Part shown: positions 1-11,852 of the stretch, piece after piece
Layout: each line of letters opens with the position of its first letter
How positions within the stretch are numbered: the stretch's first letter is position 1
Source of the DNA: Mermis nigrescens
Taxonomy: Eukaryota > Nematoda > Enoplea > Mermithida > Mermithidae
Length of the DNA: 64,000 nucleotides
Direction: 5' to 3'
Assembly (NCBI GenBank): GCA_036768485.1
Contig: JAVLUZ010000142.1
Span: forward strand, 2,975,848-3,039,847
Notes under the pieces: model-generated
Told to the model about the DNA's origin: nothing
Databases searched by the model: none
The model's input: the letters and a program-made list of their open reading frames with translations, nothing else
Translations under genes and position numbers: made by a program

Positions 1-74
1 CACAAATAAGAGACTCGAAGTGCATTAATAAAATCAATAAAACTGAATAGAAGAATCAAGATAAAAATATTCAG

Positions 75-455
75 TTATATTTGTTGCTGCTGTTGACCCA
101 AAGGTTGCTGATGTTGCGACTGGCCACTGGTGCCGCCGCTTAGGACGGTTCTAAATTTTATGAAGTGATTCAAATATTGACTGATCGTGTCCATTGGAGT
201 ATAAGACTGCGCCTCTTTGAATTTCGTGAAATAAATTGGCTGCTGCTGACCAACGGCACCAAAGACCGAAGCAGAAAATTCTTTGATTAGATTGGCACAC
301 GAGCTTGCAACAAAGCAGCAGTTGTACTCTATCTCAACTAACAATCCTCTCGCACTACCGCCGACGATGACGCTACCAAGCTTTATCGTAAAATCGGATA
401 ATTCGTACTTTTGGCCTTTGGCTTCAATTTTCAGGTTAGGACGAGGCGAAAAAGC
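75..455 (-). CDS. MED20: MED20 exon 2 (C-terminal half and stop)
   Basis: This exon supplies residues 103-228 and a TAA stop at 75-77. The acceptor is TTTAG just before 455, and an in-frame stop lies directly upstream, as expected at an intron edge. Blocks KIEAKGQKYELSDFTIKLGS, GGSARGLLVEIEYNCCFVAS and DTISQYLNHFIKF align with the remembered human MED20 blocks KIETRGTRYQYCDFLVKVG, GPSARGISVEVEYGPCVVAS and DTMVQYMELFNKI. Total length is 228 aa against 212 in human. The extra residues are a glutamine-rich tail after the conserved core (QHQQPLGQQQQQI). Two exons in phase, no internal stops: the gene looks intact. No polyadenylation signal is visible in the 74 bases left in the window. Confidence 0.9.
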   Translation of the reverse strand, partial: AFSPRPNLKIEAKGQKYELSDFTIKLGSVIVGGSARGLLVEIEYNCCFVASSCANLIKEFSASVFGAVGQQQPIYFTKFKEAQSYTPMDTISQYLNHFIKFRTVLSGGTSGQSQHQQPLGQQQQQI

Positions 456-2266
456 CTAAATGGAATTCTTGAGGAATAATGTAATGAATGTATGTGCTGG
501 TCCGTATTCAGAAGAGCGGGGGTAGCGAGCAGCCCCAACAAAACTGAAAAATAATTTCTAAATCTTACACGAGTCCCCCAAATAGAAAAATGCAAAATTC
601 TCAAAGTGCGTCTAAAACATCGCCCAAATTGGTTTTTAGGGTATTTTTGAGCTAGGAAATGCAAAATGCGAAATTTTGCATTGCTGATGTACATTAGTAT
701 AGCTTTCATATAAATCGCTCAAAATCGATCAAATTTGAGTCATACATGACAAGAAGGTCAATTTTTTCCGACGGATTTATCGTTTAGATAAAGTGTCTGT
801 CTTCTAAGCGACTCAGAATCGCTCAAGCAAATCACAAAGAGCGAAAATTTTTGGAAGTTTTCTACTGAACCTGAATCCGAAAAAAACCGATCTGCTCAGG
901 CAAATCCGAACCCGTAACCGAACCGAACCTGAAGATTCCAAAATCTCAAACCCGAACCCGTACCCAAAACTTTTGCTGGAATTTTTCGGATTCTTTCGAA
1001 TTTGGCAAAGTAGGATGTTAAGATGTTCAAAAACTCAATACAATTTTATAGACACTCCCAATTTCTTGATTAACTATCTATAACTTCTAAAAACAATGCA
1101 TGTTTTATACATAAGTTTTTCATGTTTCTTCAAACAATTTACTCCTAATTCATTCAGTGACACTTACTGAGCAAGCTGTATACACATATATGCTTTATAC
1201 ATTAGTAGGCTTATTTACTGATAGTAATATCAATAATATAGCGCATGAACATATTTACATACGTGCATATTTTTAAACCAATAGTATAATTTATGTAATG
1301 TAGCGAGCGAAATATTAGCATCCTTAATTTACTGTTATTGACGATGGATTAAAACTAAAGGCGTTAAGTGCCGATAAAATCCACAGGAATAGTTTTATTA
1401 TGTTTTCATTAAGATCAAGATTTTATTTACTTATTTTTTATTTATTCTATTTATTCTATTCTATTTTATAGGTAGGTATCTACATTTTATCAAGATTTTA
1501 AACGCACACAGTGCCTTATGTTGAAATTTTAATTTTGAGTGTTTTTCATCTTTAACAGAACACGAAGTTTAACACCTCATGCACGTAACTTTAATTCTCT
1601 TTCCCATAACAGAAAGTTTTACAATTTTTAAATAAGCCAAACCCTAGGATTTGTAAATTCAAAACCCGAATCCGCACTCGGAAAATTAAAAAAAATCGAA
1701 CCCGGCACATACCTCCTTATGATTTTCGAAATATCTGACCGCGAAATTTTCATTCCTCCCCCCAAAAAATTCTGGATACGGGCCTGCGTGCATGTATGCA
1801 TAGCAGAATAGGAAGTGGATATTTTGACAAAATCTACGATGAATTTATTCACCAATGAAACTTTTAAATTAGTTTTATAGGCAAGAACACTCGGATAACA
1901 CAAAATGAAGGAATTATAACATGGAAGCTTGCTTTATTAACTTTTTGCAAAACTATTATTGCCTGCTCATTGGACAATATTTTAAAATAGTCTCTTGCTT
2001 CAAGCAAACTCATTATACTTAAATTTTATTACATTTTCCTTAAAAATTTTTATTGTTTCTATTGTCTAAGGTAAAAGAGCAAACTCAGAAATGCCAAAAA
2101 AATTATATTTTTGACATCTATTTCTTGTTTTTGAAGCAAAACATGCAATATAGAAAAATTTCTACAAATTTTTTGGAAAATCGTAAATACGAGGGGCTAA
2201 ACCTTTCCCCCAAGATCATGCATATATGTTTAGCAGTCAGCATTTATAATCTTACATTCTACATAC
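456..2266 (-). other. MED20 intron with repeat debris
   Basis: The single MED20 intron of about 1.8 kb runs from donor GTATGT to acceptor TTTAG. It contains AACCCGAACC-rich tracts at about 885-960 and again near 1640-1705. A short fragment near 1740-1795 ends in the phrase GGATACGGGCCTGC, which recurs elsewhere in the window (56815, 33280). No other gene is visible. Confidence 0.7.
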
Positions 2267-2572
2267 CTGATTTAACTTTGTCATCAGCTGATCAAATGAC
2301 TTGTCAGCAACCAAGCAAGGCATGGGCAAAAACGATTCAGTTACCAATGCGAAACTGCTCTCTGGATATTCAGAAGAGTGGCATAAGTGGATAGTGGCAG
2401 CGAGACCGGGAATATTATTGTTAGCGAAAAATGGTTCAGAATCTACGTTTAGTATGCCTGATCGAATGGCTCCCATCGCAAGCAATTGCTTTTCAATGTC
2501 GGAATTAACTTGAGGTAGAGAACGACCAGCTGGATCAGGAACAGGCCATTGCATGACCCATGAAACGCCCAT
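2267..2572 (-). CDS. MED20: MED20 exon 1 (Mediator subunit 20, N-terminal half)
   Basis: This exon encodes the first 102 residues of Mediator head-module subunit 20, which in known systems pairs with MED18 and links RNA polymerase II to transcription factors in the nucleus. The protein opens MGVSWVMQWPV, close to the MGVTCVSQMPV start I recall for human MED20. It also holds SSEYPESSFAL and PCLVADKSFDQLMTKL, matching the conserved SEYPLSCFAL and PCLIADTNFDVLMVKL blocks. The ATG is at 2570-2572. The exon ends at CAG followed by a good donor GTATGT (2266-2261) in phase 0, and the next exon starts in the same phase. An ORF on the other strand over this region is its shadow. Identity is strong; the transcription start was not found. 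Confidence 0.9.
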
Positions 2573-3758
2573 CGCAGAAAAATAGAATTATATCCAACAC
2601 ATGTAACTTTAATGATTTTTCAACAGAGCGCACCGATTCAATTATAAAAATCAAGCTATAAGCAGGTAACCGGAGGCATCACAATTTCAGCGTTATAATT
2701 TAATCAAGTAATAATTCTAACATTTGATGTTGTGTTTAATCCTTTTACTCAAAGTTCATAAAAACGTTTGTGGTGGCACTGAATATATTACGGATAATCA
2801 AACATCTAGTCGATGAATTTCAGGCGAAATATTTCATTTACTAAAAGATTCGGCTTTTCTACAGAATAGTAACATATAACCTTGTTAAAATAATCTACTT
2901 TATTTATTATCCTTAGGCTTAGGCATACTTTATTAACATTAGCAATTAAGCAGTGTGGACTACTTGATGGTGTAGGCCATCAAATTATAAGATATAGGAC
3001 TATGACAATTATTTTAAACATTATCATTGCTGATAGCGTCATAGGAACTCAATCGGTTAGGCCAAAATTTCTTTCGCAAATCTTGACAACGAAGAAATGA
3101 AAGTGTGATTTTTGGATTTATCGTGATAATGTACTTTAATCAATTGAAGTGGACTGAGTTCTTTATTGTAAATCCTATGTTCGACAATTCGCAAGGGAGA
3201 AAAAATAATACGGAGGCGAATAGCCAGTAAAAACAAGATTCAAGAGAGCATTGATTTTAAGAATAATGACTTAAAATGTGTAGAAGATCAGAAATACTTT
3301 CAAACAATAGATGCCCATCAACAAGAAAAAGCCCACTTTTATCGAAGAAAAGAAAGCTACGTTAAGAAAGCATGTCCCAATGAGACTGCTCCATTATAAT
3401 CTTAACCTTATTCTAAAACTCACGATGGGTGAGAGATCTAAGACGAAGCAAATGTGATACAAATTAAACACAATGATGATACTTATGTAGGATAGGAGGT
3501 TGAGCATTGGTGTGCAAATTCAAACTTTCAGGGAGGAGTGAAAATCAAAAACTTGGAGATAGCTAAGTGGCTCTTAAAAACGATTCTATAGCGAAAAACG
3601 ATGGTACCGCTTTAAAGCTATCGTTTTTGAGCATTTGCGGCAAATATGTTGCCTCTTTGAACACACAAACAGAGTAATATAGCCTTTTTTAACTAAAATA
3701 GCTCTTTAGTCCTTTCTGAAGTAGGAAAAATAGTTATAAATCCTTCTGAAACACAGGC
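2573..3758. other. Intergenic, no gene recognised
   Basis: Upstream of MED20. AT-rich single-copy-looking sequence with no long ORF, splice-like coding exon or recognisable repeat. It must contain the MED20 promoter, but no TATA box or initiator could be picked out with confidence. Confidence 0.5.
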
Positions 3759-4090
3759 CATACTTTGATCATCATTTACTTCAAGGCAAAAGCAGCTGGA
3801 ACCTTGATTTTTGGCCACTAACCAACAACTATATCCTCATTACGCAGCACAAGCATTACCTTCTATGAGTTATTAGTTCTGATTTTACTGACCCCCTTCT
3901 GAGCAAAAAAATAAAAATTGTGAATTTTTAGCTTTTTCAGGGCCAGTTTTCAATATGTCTATCATCTCTGATCTTATTTTCACTGATACCATTGAAAAGA
4001 GCAAATTTTTTTCTATTAGGAACTTGAAAAACTAAAATGGTAATTTTTCATACAAGGTCTTTAAAATAGCCCTGAAGAACCCTAGCTATT
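3759..4090 (+). repeat. Left terminal inverted repeat of the 4-kb transposon
   Basis: Aligns in reverse complement with 7481-7814, differing by scattered substitutions and small indels. Weaker similarity continues inward to about 4110. It carries no ORF. Confidence 0.85.
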
Positions 4091-4507
4091 CAGAGTACCA
4101 CGCAGATTACAATGCTGACTGCTGTTATATTGGAGAATGTCATGGTACTTTTGATACTATTTGTAGGTGCAAATATATTGTGGCATCATACTGCTGCTAA
4201 TCTGATGTGCAGGTACACCTTTCCTATGCATGGGTTCCAGAAATTTCTGAAAATTTGATGTGCAGGTACAATTGTTTTGCAACATGCACAAGCAATTTCT
4301 AGAGTTTTCCAGAATGATCTCCATAATTCTGCTATTCTAAATAAATAAAATATAAGATGTCATTTGTGCATCATTTATCTGTGTGTGCAACTTGACAATT
4401 GTCTATCATTTTGTGCTCATTATTCTTGCTTGGACGCTTTTATTCTTACAAATTGGCTAACTTATTTCTACTCAATTGTTGAATTACAATCAAAGCCAGA
4501 ATTTGCT

Positions 4508-7044
4508 ATGGCTTCAAAGGTCAGTACTATGGACCTTGAGCAGTGCACCATTGGACAAGTGAGTAATTCTGTGTGCCATTTACTGAAGTTCACGAAGGGC
4601 AAGCGTCAGCTGAAGTCAATAAGTGATCTCTCTGAAAAGGATCAAGGCTTGCTGATTCAAAGAGGAGGATTTCAATTCAATCATGATGCCAAAATATGCC
4701 TACATCACGAAGCAGAGCTTTTGACCAATTTTGAATATCTCCAGAAATTGTGCTGCAATCCATTTCAAAAGAAGAATCATGTATTCAACAAAGGTCTGCA
4801 TCCAATCAATCTTGCAACGGCTGACTTTTTGAAACAACTCACAAAAATTGATGTGAAGCCTCGACAGAAGCTTTGCCCAGCTTGTAGAGTCCATATAAAT
4901 GCAGAAAAGGCCAAGTCATCTCCCTCTTTGGACTCTGATGAAGATGATACTACAGTTGCTTCAGGCAGCCTAAACTCAAGCTTGACGGCAATTGGTTTGT
5001 CACCACTGAAGTTTCAACGTGTATCAAGCAGGGATTCTAGTGGATATGCAAGGCAAAAGATAAGGCGAGTTCAAAAAGTCATGGCAACAAAAATTGCTGA
5101 AGTCGGAGGGCTCAAACCAGATGATGTATTAGAATCAAGACCAGATCAAAAATGTCACAATTGCTCCTTGTATGAAATGCTCAACAATAAATTGAAATCA
5201 AAGCTGGAAATTTCATTAGCATCAGAGAAAATCCAGATTTTAACTCTTGCTCCTAGTCATTGGAGCATTAAAAAAATAATGGATGAGTTCAGAGTGTCTG
5301 AGCGAATGGTGAAAACTGCCAGAAAGCTGAAGGAAGAGAATGGCATATTAGCAAAGCCAGAGCCAAAGCATGGATTACCAGAAAACATTAAGGAAAGTGT
5401 AGCAAAATTCTATGAAAGTGATGTCTGCCGACTTTGCCCAAAAAAAGACTTCATTGCCATAAGGACACCACCTGGCCCAAAAGTTCATATGCAGAAACGT
5501 CTACTGCTTTGTAACTTGAAAGAAGCTTATCAAGAATATTGCAGGCAGAATTTGCCAAAGATTAGTTTTTCCAAATTTTGTGAGCTTCGGCCAAAATAGT
5601 GCATCACAGTTGGTTCAGCAGGAACACACTCAATTTGTGTTTGTACAGCTCATCAAAATGTTAAATTGATGCTATCAGTGATTCCAATCAAGGATGATTA
5701 TAAGGTTCTGTTAGCCAAGACGGTATGCAATATGGATTCAAAAGATTGCATGCTCCATCGATGTGACCAATGTCCTGAATCGGAAATATTGGAAAGATTC
5801 ATAGAAGCAGCATTTGAAGAAAATGACATTGATGAAACAATTGAATACAAGCAGTGGGTACACACTGATCGAGATACCCTGGAGACAAAGCTATCAACAA
5901 TTGAGGACTTCATCCAAGAAATAGTAACCAAAATTGTGAACCTTTCACCTCATCATTTCATAGCCAAGCATCAAAGCAACTATCTGAAAGAAACCAAAGA
6001 AAATCTTGAAAGCAGAAAGCTGGTGGTTTTGATGGATTTTGCAGAAAACTATTCATTTATTGTGCAGGATGCAGTACAAGGCTTCCATTGGGAGAATAGT
6101 CAAGCCACATTACATCCCTTTGTTGTCTATTATAGGGCTTCAAGTGGAAAGATTGAGTCTCTTAGCTTCTGCATCATTAGTGATTGCTTGCGCCATGATA
6201 CAGTTGCAGTTCATGTTTTCTGCTCCAAGCTGATTGATCATCTGCAAAGTCACCTTCCTTTGTTGAAGCACATCAGTTATTTTAGTGATGGCTCAGCTGC
6301 TCAGTACAAAAATTTCAAGAACTTCATGAATTTATGCCAGCACTTTAATGACTTTGGTATCACCGCAGAATGGAACTTCTTTGCCACAAGCCATGGGAAG
6401 TCTCCTTGTGATGGCATAGGAGGCACCACAAAGCGACTAGCTGCAAGAGCAAGTCTTCAACGCCCAACTTCAGATCAAATACTTACACAAGTGACTTATT
6501 CAGATTTTGTGATGAACAGCTTCATGGAATCAAATTTCTTTTTGTCACTGAGGAGGACATTGAGGCTGCAAGGCCTACACAAGAAAAAAGATTTGAAAAT
6601 GGTTGCACCATTGCAGGAACACGAGAAAACCACTGCTTCAAACCAATTGATGAAAAACGACTTCATATAAGCAGGGCGTCCAATGACACAGTGTCGTTTA
6701 TTGCAGGTATTGATCAATCAGTGGACTGTCCAAGTATATCAATTAACAGCATCCAACCTGAGGAATACCTGGCCTGCATTTATGACAATAAATGGTGGAT
6801 CGGAAATGTCTGTGACACATCAATGGAAGAACGAGATGCTTTGGTCACTTTCATGCATCCACATGGTCCAGTTAATTTCTTCCATTGGCCTCTGAGAAAG
6901 GACATATGCTGGATTCCAGAGCGGCAGATAATTGGTGTTTTGCCAGCTCCAAATGCTGATTCAGTGGGTCGAAATTACAGTTATCCATCAGAGGTGCTGA
7001 AAAGCATTAAAGAAAATTTCAGAGTCAAGAAAGTGAAATTTTGA
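4508..7044 (+). pseudogene. DDE-type transposase, inactivated by one stop and one frameshift
   Basis: One reading of about 845 codons from ATG at 4508 (MASKVSTMDLEQ) to TGA at 7042-7044. The N-terminal half has Cys/His-rich stretches (CLHHEAELLTNF, QKLCPACRVHI, KCHNCSLYEML) suggesting zinc binding, then a helix-turn-helix-like stretch (APSHWSIKKIMDEFRVSERM). The catalytic half holds MDFAENYSFIVQDAVQGFHW, YFSDGSAAQYKNFKNFM and FATSHGKSPCDGIGGTTKR; the acidic residues in the first two are likely catalytic. Two lesions: a TAG at 5597-5599 where tryptophan (TGG) fits the frame, and loss of one base in a T-run near 6539-6543, after which the protein continues in frame 1 (FVTEEDIEAARPTQEKRF). Few lesions and well-matched ends suggest a fairly recent copy. 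A start upstream of 4508 is possible, since the frame stays open to about 4364. Confidence 0.85.
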
Positions 7045-7140
7045 TGTCATGAATTCCTGCTGCTAGTTTACTTTCATAGCTTTATTGTATTGTTTTGTTT
7101 GTGACAATGTATTGTTGCTTTCATTTTTTGCATGTTATCC

Positions 7141-7146
7141 AATAAA
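7141..7146 (+). promoter_or_regulatory. Polyadenylation signal of the transposase gene
   Basis: AATAAA lies 97 bases after the transposase stop codon and before the right inverted repeat, where the transcript would be expected to end. Confidence 0.6.
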
Positions 7147-7480
7147 AAAACTAAACCACCAGCTGTTCCACCAGAGCTGAGTGGCGCGTATCCTAGGTGG
7201 CGGATTGGGGAAGCCTCATACCAGAAAGCATTTATGCTATTATGGTTATTGAGGTAGTGTCATCGGACACCGTGGACCACTGGTGGACCCTTGAGCATAG
7301 CAAATGCATGTGGTGCTCAAGTGGAAAAACTTCACATTAATGGCTAACTGCAATCTTTGAAGTCGTGATACACATATTCAGTAGTTGCTAATTGTTATGA
7401 TGTATCTGGATAGGCTGTTTGGCTGAAAGCTAGGATAAGCAAGTAAGAAAATCCTATGAGTTAATATGCGTGTTATGTGG

Positions 7481-7814
7481 AACAGCTAGGGTATTTCAGG
7501 GCTATTTTAAAGACCTTATATGAAAAATTACCAATTTTAGTTTTTCAAGTTCCTAATAGAAAAAAATTTGCTCTTTTCAATGGTATCTGTAAAAATAAGA
7601 TCCGAGATGATAGACACATTGAAAACTGGCCTTGAAAAAGGCTAAAAATTCAAATTTTTCATTTTTTTGCTCAGAAGGGGGTCCGTAAAATCAGAACTAA
7701 TAACTCGTAGAAAGTAATACTTGTGCAATGTTATAAGGATATAGTTGTTGGTTAGTGGCCAAAAAATCAAGGTTCCAGCTGTTTTTGCCTTGAAGTAAAC
7801 GATGATCAAAGTAT
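7481..7814 (-). repeat. Right terminal inverted repeat of the 4-kb transposon
   Basis: Inverted partner of 3759-4090. A 105-aa ORF read on the minus strand across 7642-7959 is a chance frame inside this repeat and runs past the transposon end. Confidence 0.85.
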
Positions 7815-8222
7815 GTCCTAAATCTTGCGGGACAAATTTTATAAGGCACTTTGAGACCAAATAGCACAAGGAATAATAATTTCTAAACAATTTGAATGCT
7901 ATAGCTGCATTCAGCACAAAAAGTTGTACTAGTATCAAATGACTCAAGGTAATAGGCACTACAGTTGAAGCACAAGCAGCTTATATCAAAGTTGATCAAA
8001 TTCTTTACACCTCGCGCTTCATGACATGGTATGGGTCAAGTAAGTTGGCCGTAGCTCAGGAACCACTACACCAATTAAGCCAAAATTTTGCACAGCAACC
8101 TCACACATACGTATGTATATACATACAAAGTTTGAACTAAATCTGAGATGGTCGAGTGGGGACTCCTAGGACACTTGACATGGAATGTAGCAACATTTTA
8201 TCGGCCAAAATGGCCATATAGC

Positions 8223-8983
8223 AGTGTTTTTTTTGTACAAGGTCCGTTTGTACATGTACAAAGATGGTCCCCAAAAGTCTTTGTACATTTTGTACATGCA
8301 AAATTTTGTGTACTATAATATAGTACAGTAGCGATTTTAGTGTGGTAAAACAGGGTTTTCGATCTTTGGTAGTGTATTTTAGCTAATTTCTGGGTTTCTG
8401 ACGCCAAAAATTACTAAAAATTATCTGAAAACGACGCTGAAGCTCCGAAAAATATTGACATTTTCCCATTCTAAATGCAAATTCTGCCATTTTAAAGATA
8501 TATAGGACAAATAATTTATCAGCTCGGCGCGAAACGCCGAAAATTTTGGGAATTGTACACCTTTTTACAGTTTTTGTCTTTCTAGAAATCTTTATACATT
8601 TTGTACACACAAAATTTTTGGGTACTATAATATGGTACAGCAGCGATTTTAGTATCGTAAAAACAGAGTTCTTCGACTTTTCGTAGTGTGTTTTAGCTAA
8701 TTTCTGGGTCTCTAAGGGCAAAAATCACTAAGAATCGGCTTAAAATGGCGCGAAGCGCCGAAAAAATTTGACATTTTTACTTTTGAAATGCAATTTCTGG
8801 CATTATAAAGATATATAGAACACAACAATTACTCATTTCGGCGCGAAGCGCCGAAATTTTTTCGAATTTTAGACCTTTTTTCAATTTTTGTCTTCCCAAA
8901 AATCTTTGTACATGTACAAAGACGGTCCCGAAAAAGTCTTTGTACATCGGGAAAAATCTTTGCCGAATACAAAAAAACCGTGC
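8223..8983 (+). mobile_element. Family E hAT-type element, copy 1
   Basis: A 761-bp non-coding element starts AGTGTTTTTTTTGTACAAGG and ends TACAAAAAAACCGTGC, imperfect inverted ends. It is flanked by a perfect 8-bp direct repeat CATATAGC (8215-8222 and 8984-8991), the duplication length expected of hAT insertions. Inside, a block of about 310 bp occurs twice in tandem (near 8278-8403 and 8589-8717), palindromes TTTGTACATGTACAAA occur near both ends, and the GGCGCGAAGCGCC motif occurs at about 8523, 8748 and 8840. ORFs here are chance readings of the repeat. Other copies: 34048-34789 and 42899-43662. Confidence 0.8.
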
Positions 8984-9094
8984 CATATAGCTATCAATTT
9001 CTCACATCTCAGGGGGTAATACCCCCTCTCACCCCTCCCCATGTACGAGGTTAGACAAGTTACCTACGTAATGCTGACGACCATAGGCGTGGTC

Positions 9095-9480
9095 AGAATT
9101 TTTGCCATGGGGGTCCGAAAATTTTTTTGTATCATTAGTCCATAAAAACGTATAAAAATGCGTCATAAGCATGTAATGATGCCTTTTTGGACTTTTCACA
9201 TCATCCTGCAATAATCAAAATGCAGAGTAAAAAATTTTTTCAATTTCAAGAATTGCACTTTGCAAGTCTTACTACTCGGTTAGAACCTTAGATTACAGGG
9301 AAAACAACAAAAACCTCTCTTTTGAAGCTGGAGTCTTGGTTGACACGGGCGCGCTCAAGCGCCCCCTAGCGAGTCCGGGGCAGAGCCCCGAAAAATTTTG
9401 CAAAATTAAGCACTGAAATATTGAATTTTAATGTTAAAATTTTCATAAAATCGTCCGAACCATGGTCCGAAATTCAGCTG
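9095..9480 (+). repeat. Dispersed repeat with GCGCGCTCAAGCGCC block, copy 1
   Basis: The block near 9350-9480 (CGCGCTCAAGCGCCCC, then CCGGGGCAGAGC and an ATATTGAATTTTAA stretch, then CCGAACCATGGTC) recurs near 63130-63260 in the same orientation. The left part (GGCGTGGTCAGAATTTTTGCC, 9085 onward) probably belongs to the same element. Its ends were not resolved. Confidence 0.55.
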
Positions 9481-9541
9481 ATAAATAGATAAAATAGAAT
9501 GGCGCGGAGAGCGGAAATTCTCTGATATTTCCATGCCAGAA

Positions 9542-10205
9542 CAGGGTTGGCAAGGCTGGGTTTTTTGTGCAAAAAATCATTGGGTTTTGGGTTTTTTGGG
9601 TCTTTTATCCACATGTTAACAATTTTTCAAATAGACTAATGCACTGCAGCTTTGTGATTCCATGTTAGCAGAATTTGAGCAAGATTGTGATGAAGAGGAA
9701 GCGGGTACTATAGAGTAGCTGAGTAAAATTACAGTGACATATATGTTCTTGTGTCAATTACAAAGCAGTGTATGAAGATTTTATCAAAATCTATATTCAA
9801 TCATTTATGAACATACTTGCAAGTGTGCAATTAAATTTTATAGAAAAATGGTTACGAGCCTGATATGGCATCCCTGTTTCCTAATATTTTTTGAGAGTCA
9901 GTGCATTTTTTGATTAAAATCTGGTAATGTCCGAGTATTGAAGAGAAAGATACATACATATATGTGGCAGTCGCAATGAACGATCAATTTTTTGTTGGAT
10001 TTCGATATTAGCTGAATAAAGTTGTTGCTCTTTGTTTGTTTCGTGTCTTACAGTTGTTGGCAGTATTTACAGCTACTGTATGTGGTTCTAGTGGTCATTT
10101 CCATTAAAAAACACACAATAAAACCCCAATAAACCTTAAAAAACTCAGAAAAAACCCAAGAACCCAAAATTCAAAATTTTCAAATCTGGGTTTTTTCCAT
10201 CCTTG
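9542..10205 (+). mobile_element. hAT-type non-autonomous element with GGGTTTTTTGG tracts
   Basis: A 664-bp element starts CAGGGTTGGCAAGG and ends CCATCCTTG. It is flanked by TGCCAGAA (9534-9541) and TGCCAAAA (10206-10213), seven of eight bases matching. Just inside both ends are runs of GGGTTTT or its complement, so it folds back on itself. CAGGGTTGGCAA is a typical hAT end. No coding capacity is seen. Confidence 0.7.
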
Positions 10206-10774
10206 TGCCAAAATGACAGAAAAAATTCTTAGAGACGCATGAGATGCGAATCTTTTGTAGGCTTGTCATGTTCCCTGTGCTAAGCAGCTTCTAAAAACGC
10301 AATCTGCACAAAGCGCACGAATTTTCTGCATACCTGTGAATTTATTTTCACTGGAAATGTTTGCAAATAGGTACCGGCTAAAGTTAAGAATATGGTACTT
10401 TTAGAAAAGGAGCAAAACGAATACGGAATGCGAAAATTTTTGAGATAAAATGGTAGAATATGATAAATTGGAGCGCGGAAAAGAAATTTGGTGAAAATCT
10501 GAGCCATACTTGCAAAGTTGCAGGCAACTGTCGATTTGAGTGTTGGGTGGGACGATTAAACGGCTCGATCCAAGAACTTACACATTTGTCAGAAATAAAT
10601 AATATGGGCTGAAATTATGGAAGGAAGCATAACAATGAAGGAGAAACAATAAAAAAGGCGCGGAAAGCTGTTTGAAGTTTTAAAAACTTTCAAAAAAATT
10701 TCCATTTTTTTTGCATGTTTTTTTCGGTTTTACTTGTAAGATATAGGAAAATCTAAGTTTTTGCTTCTAATATA

Positions 10775-10990
10775 CTTAGGCTTGGGCTTAGTATATCTGA
10801 AGAAAAGGTGTTTTAAGCTGCTTAGGTCGAGGTCGCTCCCGCTCAGGTCAATGTATAGATGCTTAGGTCGATGTATAGATGCTTAGGTCAATGTGTAGAT
10901 GCTTATATCGACGTAAATTGGGTATTTACATGTGATTCTGCATTCAGCTGTTTGAATCTTCAAATAATTAGGTCGAGTAGATGCTTGCGT
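10775..10990 (+). repeat. Tandem repeat GCTTAGGTCGATGTATAGAT
   Basis: A 20-bp unit is repeated at least three times at about 10857-10910 and degenerates on either side. The preceding phrase (TTAGGCTTGGGCTTAG, then CGCTCCCGCT) also occurs inside the 17015-17870 element near 17500-17560, so both derive from a common older sequence. Confidence 0.6.
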
Positions 10991-11850
10991 AGGTCGAGAA
11001 GAGGCTAATTAACGAAACCCATAGCTTTTGTAATATTGATCATAGACGGATGAATTTTTTTCCGCGCTTTCTTTTAACATGTTCTAAGTAACTGAGCAAA
11101 AATCCGCTCTTCCAAAGTTTATTTCATAGTATCCTGAAAGTACCATATTCTTAACTTACTCCATAGGTACCTAATCTTCTCATGGCAACAAACGCTTGTC
11201 GTCATTAAGTTAAAATAATAGCCAAACTAGAATAAATCGCGCCTAATTTTCTGGATTTATTCTCAACAAATCATCGCAAAACAGCGTTACGCAACCGCAT
11301 AACTCCATTTCAAATAATTCAAAATTTTCCCAGGGGGAGATAATTCCCCCTCCCCCCTATTGGCTACGCCAGTGCTGACGAGACGATACTAAGATACCGA
11401 AAGAAACAATGTTTTACTTACAGCCAGAATTTTCTCAGCAGCTTTTGCGAAATTGTCATCAAACATCTTAATGATATGTCTGGAAGCGAATATATTTAAA
11501 CGCTGTCTATCTCTTCTGTACTTCGCTCTACTGCGATAAGATTAACTGTAAGAGAAAACAGCAAGCTAATCAACCTACAGTAATAATACAATCGTTCGAT
11601 AGAAATCTTTAATTTGCTAAATTTGCTACCTTGCTGATCTGAAGCGTGTACACCGGAATAAGACTCATAATTATACGACCTTGCCGCGCTTCGTCAGATG
11701 CGCAATATGTTAAGCAAAACACACTAAACATCGATAAGAAGAGTTTAGGGCAAATAACCGCTGTAAGAACATAATTTAAGAAGCAATTTGTGCAGTGAAT
11801 TACTTGTACAGTAATAAGAACTTAGCGAAAAGAGACCTTTTGGAATGGAA
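10991..11850. other. No gene recognised
   Basis: AT-rich sequence without a supported ORF. A CCCCCTCCCCCC tract near 11340 resembles the edges of other repeats. The stretch after about 11640 may be part of a diverged inverted copy of the 12197-12445 element. Confidence 0.4.
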
Positions 11851-11852
11851 CA

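Larger units (their letters stand above)
3759..7814 (+). mobile_element. DNA transposon with long terminal inverted repeats
   Basis: A 4.06-kb element begins CATACTTTGATC and ends with its reverse complement GATCAAAGTATG. The two ends are inverted copies of about 330 bp, roughly nine bases in ten identical by eye. Between them lies one transposase-like coding region (4508-7044) with a polyadenylation signal after it (AATAAA at 7141). This is the layout of a cut-and-paste DNA transposon. I found no clear target duplication next to the CATAC ends, so the exact outer limits could be a few bases off. The superfamily is unassigned: the protein is a DDE-like type I remember as an unannotated protein in cnidarian and insect genomes, but not by name. 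Confidence 0.85.

Noticed and set aside
7642..7959. 105-aa ORF at the transposon's right end
   Set aside because: It crosses the element border and is a reading of the non-coding inverted repeat.
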